Origin: Halotalea alkalilenta DSM 17697 | GTDB lineage: Bacteria; Pseudomonadota; Gammaproteobacteria; Pseudomonadales; Halomonadaceae | DNA length: 64,000 nt | Reading direction: 5' to 3' | Assembly: GCF_000621205.1 (NCBI RefSeq) | Contig: NZ_JHYY01000036.1 | Span: 21,034 to 85,033, forward strand | Shown: positions 61,426 to 64,000 of the stretch, piece by piece | Layout: every line of letters begins with the position of its first letter | Numbering within the stretch: position 1 is the first letter of the stretch | Translations under genes and position numbers: made by a program | The notes under the pieces: model-generated | What the model was told of the DNA's origin: nothing | The model's input: only the letters and a program-made list of their open reading frames with translations | Databases searched by the model: none

Positions 61426-62505
61426 TTAGTGCTTGTTGTCCAAACCGAGGATCGCTCGGTTGCGCCCGGGGGTGGGGGCGACGCTCGCGAAGTCGTCGAA
61501 AGCATGTTGCGCAGGCTGGATGATCCGCTCCTTGATGAAGCCGGCGCCTTCCGCCGCCCCTTGGCTTGCATCCTTCAGGCAGCACTCCCACTCGAGCACC
61601 GCCCAACCGCTGTAGCCATACTGGGTCAGTCTGCTGAAGATACCGTGGAAATCGATCTGCCCGTCTCCCAGTGAGCGGAACCGACCCGGGCGGTCGATCC
61701 ATGCCTGGTATCCGCCATACACGCCGCTGCGCCCGTTGGGCAGGAACTCGGCGTCCTTGGCATGGAACATGCGGATACGTTCGTGATAGCAGTCGATGAA
61801 CGCCAGGTAGTCGAGCTGCTGGAGCAGCAGGTGGCTGGGGTCATAGAGGATATGGGCGCGGGGGTGGTGGTCCACCGCGTCGAGGAAGCGCTCGAAGGAG
61901 GCGCCATCATGGAGGTCCTCCCCGGGATGGATCTCGAAGCACAGATCGACCCCCTCTTCATCGAAGGCGTCGAGTATCGGCCGCCAGCGCCGGGCGAGTT
62001 CGGCGAACCCTTCCTCGACCAAGCCGTGCGGTCGCTGCGGCCACGGATAGAAAAACGGCCACATCAGCGCACCGGAGAAGGTGGCGTGGGCGCTCAGTCC
62101 CAGGCGACGGCTCGCCTTGGCTGCGAGCTTCAACTGCTCTACCGCCCACTCGGTGCGGGCGGCAGGATTGCCTCGCCGCTCGACGGGAGCGAAATCGTCG
62201 AACATTGCGTCGAAGGCGGGGTGCACCGCCACCAGCTGTCCTTGCAGGTGGGTGGAGAGTTCGCTGATCTCGACGCCCGCGGCCGCGCAGCGCCCCTTGA
62301 GCTCATCGCAGTAGGTCTGGCTTTGCGCCGCGGTGGCGAGATCGATGAAGCGTGGATCGGTGGTAGGCAGTTGGATCCCCAGGTAGCCCAGCGAGGCCGC
62401 CCAGCGTGCGATGTTGTCGAGGTTGTCGAAAGGCGGCTCGTCGCCGATGAACTGAGACAGGAAGATGGCCGGGCCCCGCATCGTGCCGGTGTTTTTCATA
62501 GTCAT
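61426..62505 (-). CDS. Sugar-phosphate isomerase/epimerase-family TIM barrel
   Basis: 359 residues. The AP-endonuclease-2-like barrel is visible: GYLGIQLPTTDPRF, then VEISELSTHLQGQLVAVHP, DLCFEIHPGEDLHDG, HILYDPSHLLLQQ, IRMFHAKDAEF and a late WAVLEWECC that supplies the metal-binding Glu. AAGGAG stands seven bases before ATG 62505. It follows the dehydrogenase gene by 11 bases. Such pairs interconvert and oxidise inositols or keto-sugars. Confidence 0.88.
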   Translation of the reverse strand: MTMKNTGTMRGPAIFLSQFIGDEPPFDNLDNIARWAASLGYLGIQLPTTDPRFIDLATAAQSQTYCDELKGRCAAAGVEISELSTHLQGQLVAVHPAFDAMFDDFAPVERRGNPAARTEWAVEQLKLAAKASRRLGLSAHATFSGALMWPFFYPWPQRPHGLVEEGFAELARRWRPILDAFDEEGVDLCFEIHPGEDLHDGASFERFLDAVDHHPRAHILYDPSHLLLQQLDYLAFIDCYHERIRMFHAKDAEFLPNGRSGVYGGYQAWIDRPGRFRSLGDGQIDFHGIFSRLTQYGYSGWAVLEWECCLKDASQGAAEGAGFIKERIIQPAQHAFDDFASVAPTPGRNRAILGLDNKH

Positions 62506-62516
62506 CGAAGCGCTCC

Positions 62517-63689
62517 TTATACCTGGCTATCGGCCGCCAGCGGCGTCCACTTGAGTTCGCTTTTCTGGCTGGCGATGACCGCCTCGATGAAGGCCATGCC
62601 GCGCACGCCCTGGAGGATGCCCGGCACACCTTCCGCGGTACCGCTGTCACCTCGACGGACGGCTGCGGCGAAGTCGCGATAGAGGTTGGCCAGCGCCTCC
62701 AGGTACCCCTCTGGATGTCCGCCTGGCAGACGCGATCGCCGTTTGGCCTCGTCGCACAGGCTGGGTTGGTCGATGCCGGCGCGCAGTACCCGCAGCGGTG
62801 CGTTGAGCTCGCGATGGATCAGGCTGTTGGGTTCCATCTGGCGCCATTCCAGAGCGCCCAGCTCGCCGTGGATGCGGATTTCGAGCGAATTCTCCTCGCC
62901 GGTGCTGATCTGGCTGGCGGAGAGTACGCCGGTGGCACCCTCGGCCGTGCGCAGCAGGACATCGCCGTCATCGTCGAGGCGCCGTCCCTCCACGTGAGTG
63001 CCCAGCGCCGCGCAGAGGGCGTTGACGGTGTGCCCCGAAACGAATTCGGCAAGGCCGAAGGCATGGGTACCGATATCGGCCATGCAGCCGCTCGCACCGG
63101 CGAGGGCCGGGTCGGTGCGCCAGGCCGCCTGCTTGTTGCCTTCCGTGGCGGCGCCATCACCCAGCCAGCCCTGGGAATAGGTGACGTGGATCTTGCGCAG
63201 TGCGCCGAGCTGGCCTTGGCGGATCATTTCGCGCGCCTGCCAGACGAGGGGATAGCACAGATAGATATGGGCCAGGCCATAGAGCCGCTGGCTGGATTCG
63301 ATCACCTGCTTAAGTTCCTGGGCCTGTGCCAACGAAAGCGCCGCCGGCTTTTCCGACAGCACATGGAACCCTGCCTGCAGGGCCGCGATGGCGATCGGAA
63401 CGTGGAGGTGATTGGGCGTGACGATCACCACTGCCTCCATACGCTCCTCGGCCGGGCGCTGGCGCTCGTCCTCTAGCAGGGCCTGCCAGTCGGCGTGGAT
63501 GCGATCGGCCGCCAGGCCGAGCCGGGCTCCGGTACGCTGGTTGTTGTCGGCCGTACGGCTGAAGCTGCCGCAGACGAGCTCGACGGCGCCGTCCAGAGCG
63601 GCGGCCAGGCGATGCACTTCGCCGATGAACGCGCCCTCGCCGCCGCCGATCATGCCGATGCGAACCCGATGCGTTGGGGAGGCTGCCAT
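62517..63689 (-). CDS. Gfo/Idh/MocA-family oxidoreductase
   Basis: 390 residues. Rossmann start RIGMIGGGEGAFIGEVH, the SEKPAAL motif (catalytic Lys), and GGHPEGYLEALANLYRDF near the end are family marks. NAD(P)-dependent oxidation of a sugar or inositol. First gene of the operon with the isomerase and the NupG-like carrier, so the pathway probably imports and oxidises a nucleoside- or sugar-like compound. Confidence 0.92.
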   Translation of the reverse strand: MAASPTHRVRIGMIGGGEGAFIGEVHRLAAALDGAVELVCGSFSRTADNNQRTGARLGLAADRIHADWQALLEDERQRPAEERMEAVVIVTPNHLHVPIAIAALQAGFHVLSEKPAALSLAQAQELKQVIESSQRLYGLAHIYLCYPLVWQAREMIRQGQLGALRKIHVTYSQGWLGDGAATEGNKQAAWRTDPALAGASGCMADIGTHAFGLAEFVSGHTVNALCAALGTHVEGRRLDDDGDVLLRTAEGATGVLSASQISTGEENSLEIRIHGELGALEWRQMEPNSLIHRELNAPLRVLRAGIDQPSLCDEAKRRSRLPGGHPEGYLEALANLYRDFAAAVRRGDSGTAEGVPGILQGVRGMAFIEAVIASQKSELKWTPLAADSQV

Positions 63690-63955
63690 TGTCTACTCCG
63701 ATCATGGTGAGCCTCCTGTGCCATCGCGATGGCACTGCGCATGGACCTTGAACCCGAGTAGCATGGCTATGTTGCCGCAAGCAGCGTGGCCGCATGTCTT
63801 TTGGTGCCGGGTGCCCGGTGGTGAGAATGGCTCTGGTCGTGGGCTGCTGCGCATTTTGGTGAGCCTGGCTTCCCGTTGGAAAGATTTGTCTTCCCAGAAC
63901 ACGACCGGGCTTGCGGTAACCCCTTCTCCATCGACCCGTTCCCAGGAGCTATGAG
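63690..63955. promoter_or_regulatory. Divergent intergenic region at the right edge
   Basis: About 265 bases between the dehydrogenase gene (leftward) and a gene starting at 63956 (rightward). No internal gene; no dyad I would call an operator. Probably holds both promoters. Confidence 0.4.
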
Positions 63956-64000
63956 ATGGCCCACTTACCGGTATTGGATCCATTGGCAGCCTTCGTGGAT
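63956..64000 (+). CDS. Start of a gene cut by the window edge
   Basis: ATG 63956 has AGGAG seven bases upstream and begins MAHLPVLDPLAAFVD. An ATG at 63951 in another frame gives a Trp/Tyr-rich stretch and is unlikely. The first residues resemble the start of a LysR-type helix-turn-helix, and a divergent LysR would fit, but 15 residues cannot decide. Confidence 0.45.
   Translation, partial: MAHLPVLDPLAAFVD

Noticed and set aside
1..64000. CRISPR array, rRNA, riboswitch, replication origin
   Set aside because: No regularly spaced repeats, no rRNA-like sequence, no recognisable riboswitch core and no DnaA-box cluster were seen.

Overview
The window is about 64 kb of high-GC DNA. Most genes are tightly packed and read on alternating strands in operons, with Shine-Dalgarno-led starts and ATGA or GTGA overlaps. 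Gene content points to a free-living gammaproteobacterium, most likely of the Halomonadaceae type: FhuF-coupled siderophore uptake, many amine, amino-acid and peptide ABC importers, IclR, FadR and AraC regulators, a YccA-type Bax-inhibitor protein, and a NupG-like permease with a sugar isomerase and dehydrogenase. The family assignment is an inference from gene style, not from a search.

Layout. 1-3377: end of a ferric-siderophore ABC importer (two FecCD permeases, ATPase), a FhuF-type iron reductase and an RraA-like protein, translationally coupled. 3379-10067: a Pot-type polyamine importer with an FAD amine/amino-acid oxidase, divergent from an IclR regulator. 10252-13418: a second IclR gene and a BisC/TorA-type molybdenum reductase. 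13696-26690: an eleven-gene catabolic operon (aldehyde dehydrogenase, HyuA, HyuB, GabT-like transaminase, AbrB-type membrane protein, polar amino-acid ABC importer, class II aldolase, MmgE/PrpD). This could open a cyclic amide or lactam to an omega-amino acid and oxidise it. 26706-31014: an RND efflux pump whose permease carries a frameshift. 31498-33137: an AraC regulator and a quinone-reductase-like enzyme.

33214-39805 is an accessory island. It holds a dead toxin-antitoxin pair, an internally deleted IS1182-like element between two copies of a 17-bp palindrome, a phage tail-spike gene, an SGNH hydrolase and a broken integrase beside tRNA-Ser(UGA). tRNA-Ser(CGA) follows about 1.1 kb further on.

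41502-58013 carries an alpha/beta-hydrolase membrane protein; a dipeptide-type ABC importer whose binding protein contains an in-frame TAG; a FadR-type regulator; a cytoplasmic gamma-glutamyltransferase; a D-threonine-aldolase-like enzyme; RidA; a second polar amino-acid importer; IclR; and an AEC carrier. Together these look like peptide and amino-acid salvage. 58153-64000 holds a lipoprotein, YccA, a second copy of the IS1182-end repeat beside a duplicated hairpin, an IS3 scar, and a NupG / TIM-barrel isomerase / Gfo-Idh-MocA operon whose permease also carries an in-frame TAG.

Two things stand out. A roughly 309-bp repeat occurs twice, each time next to a duplicated palindrome. Several otherwise intact genes are broken by one base: two in-frame ambers, one C insertion, and frameshifts in both halves of a toxin-antitoxin pair.
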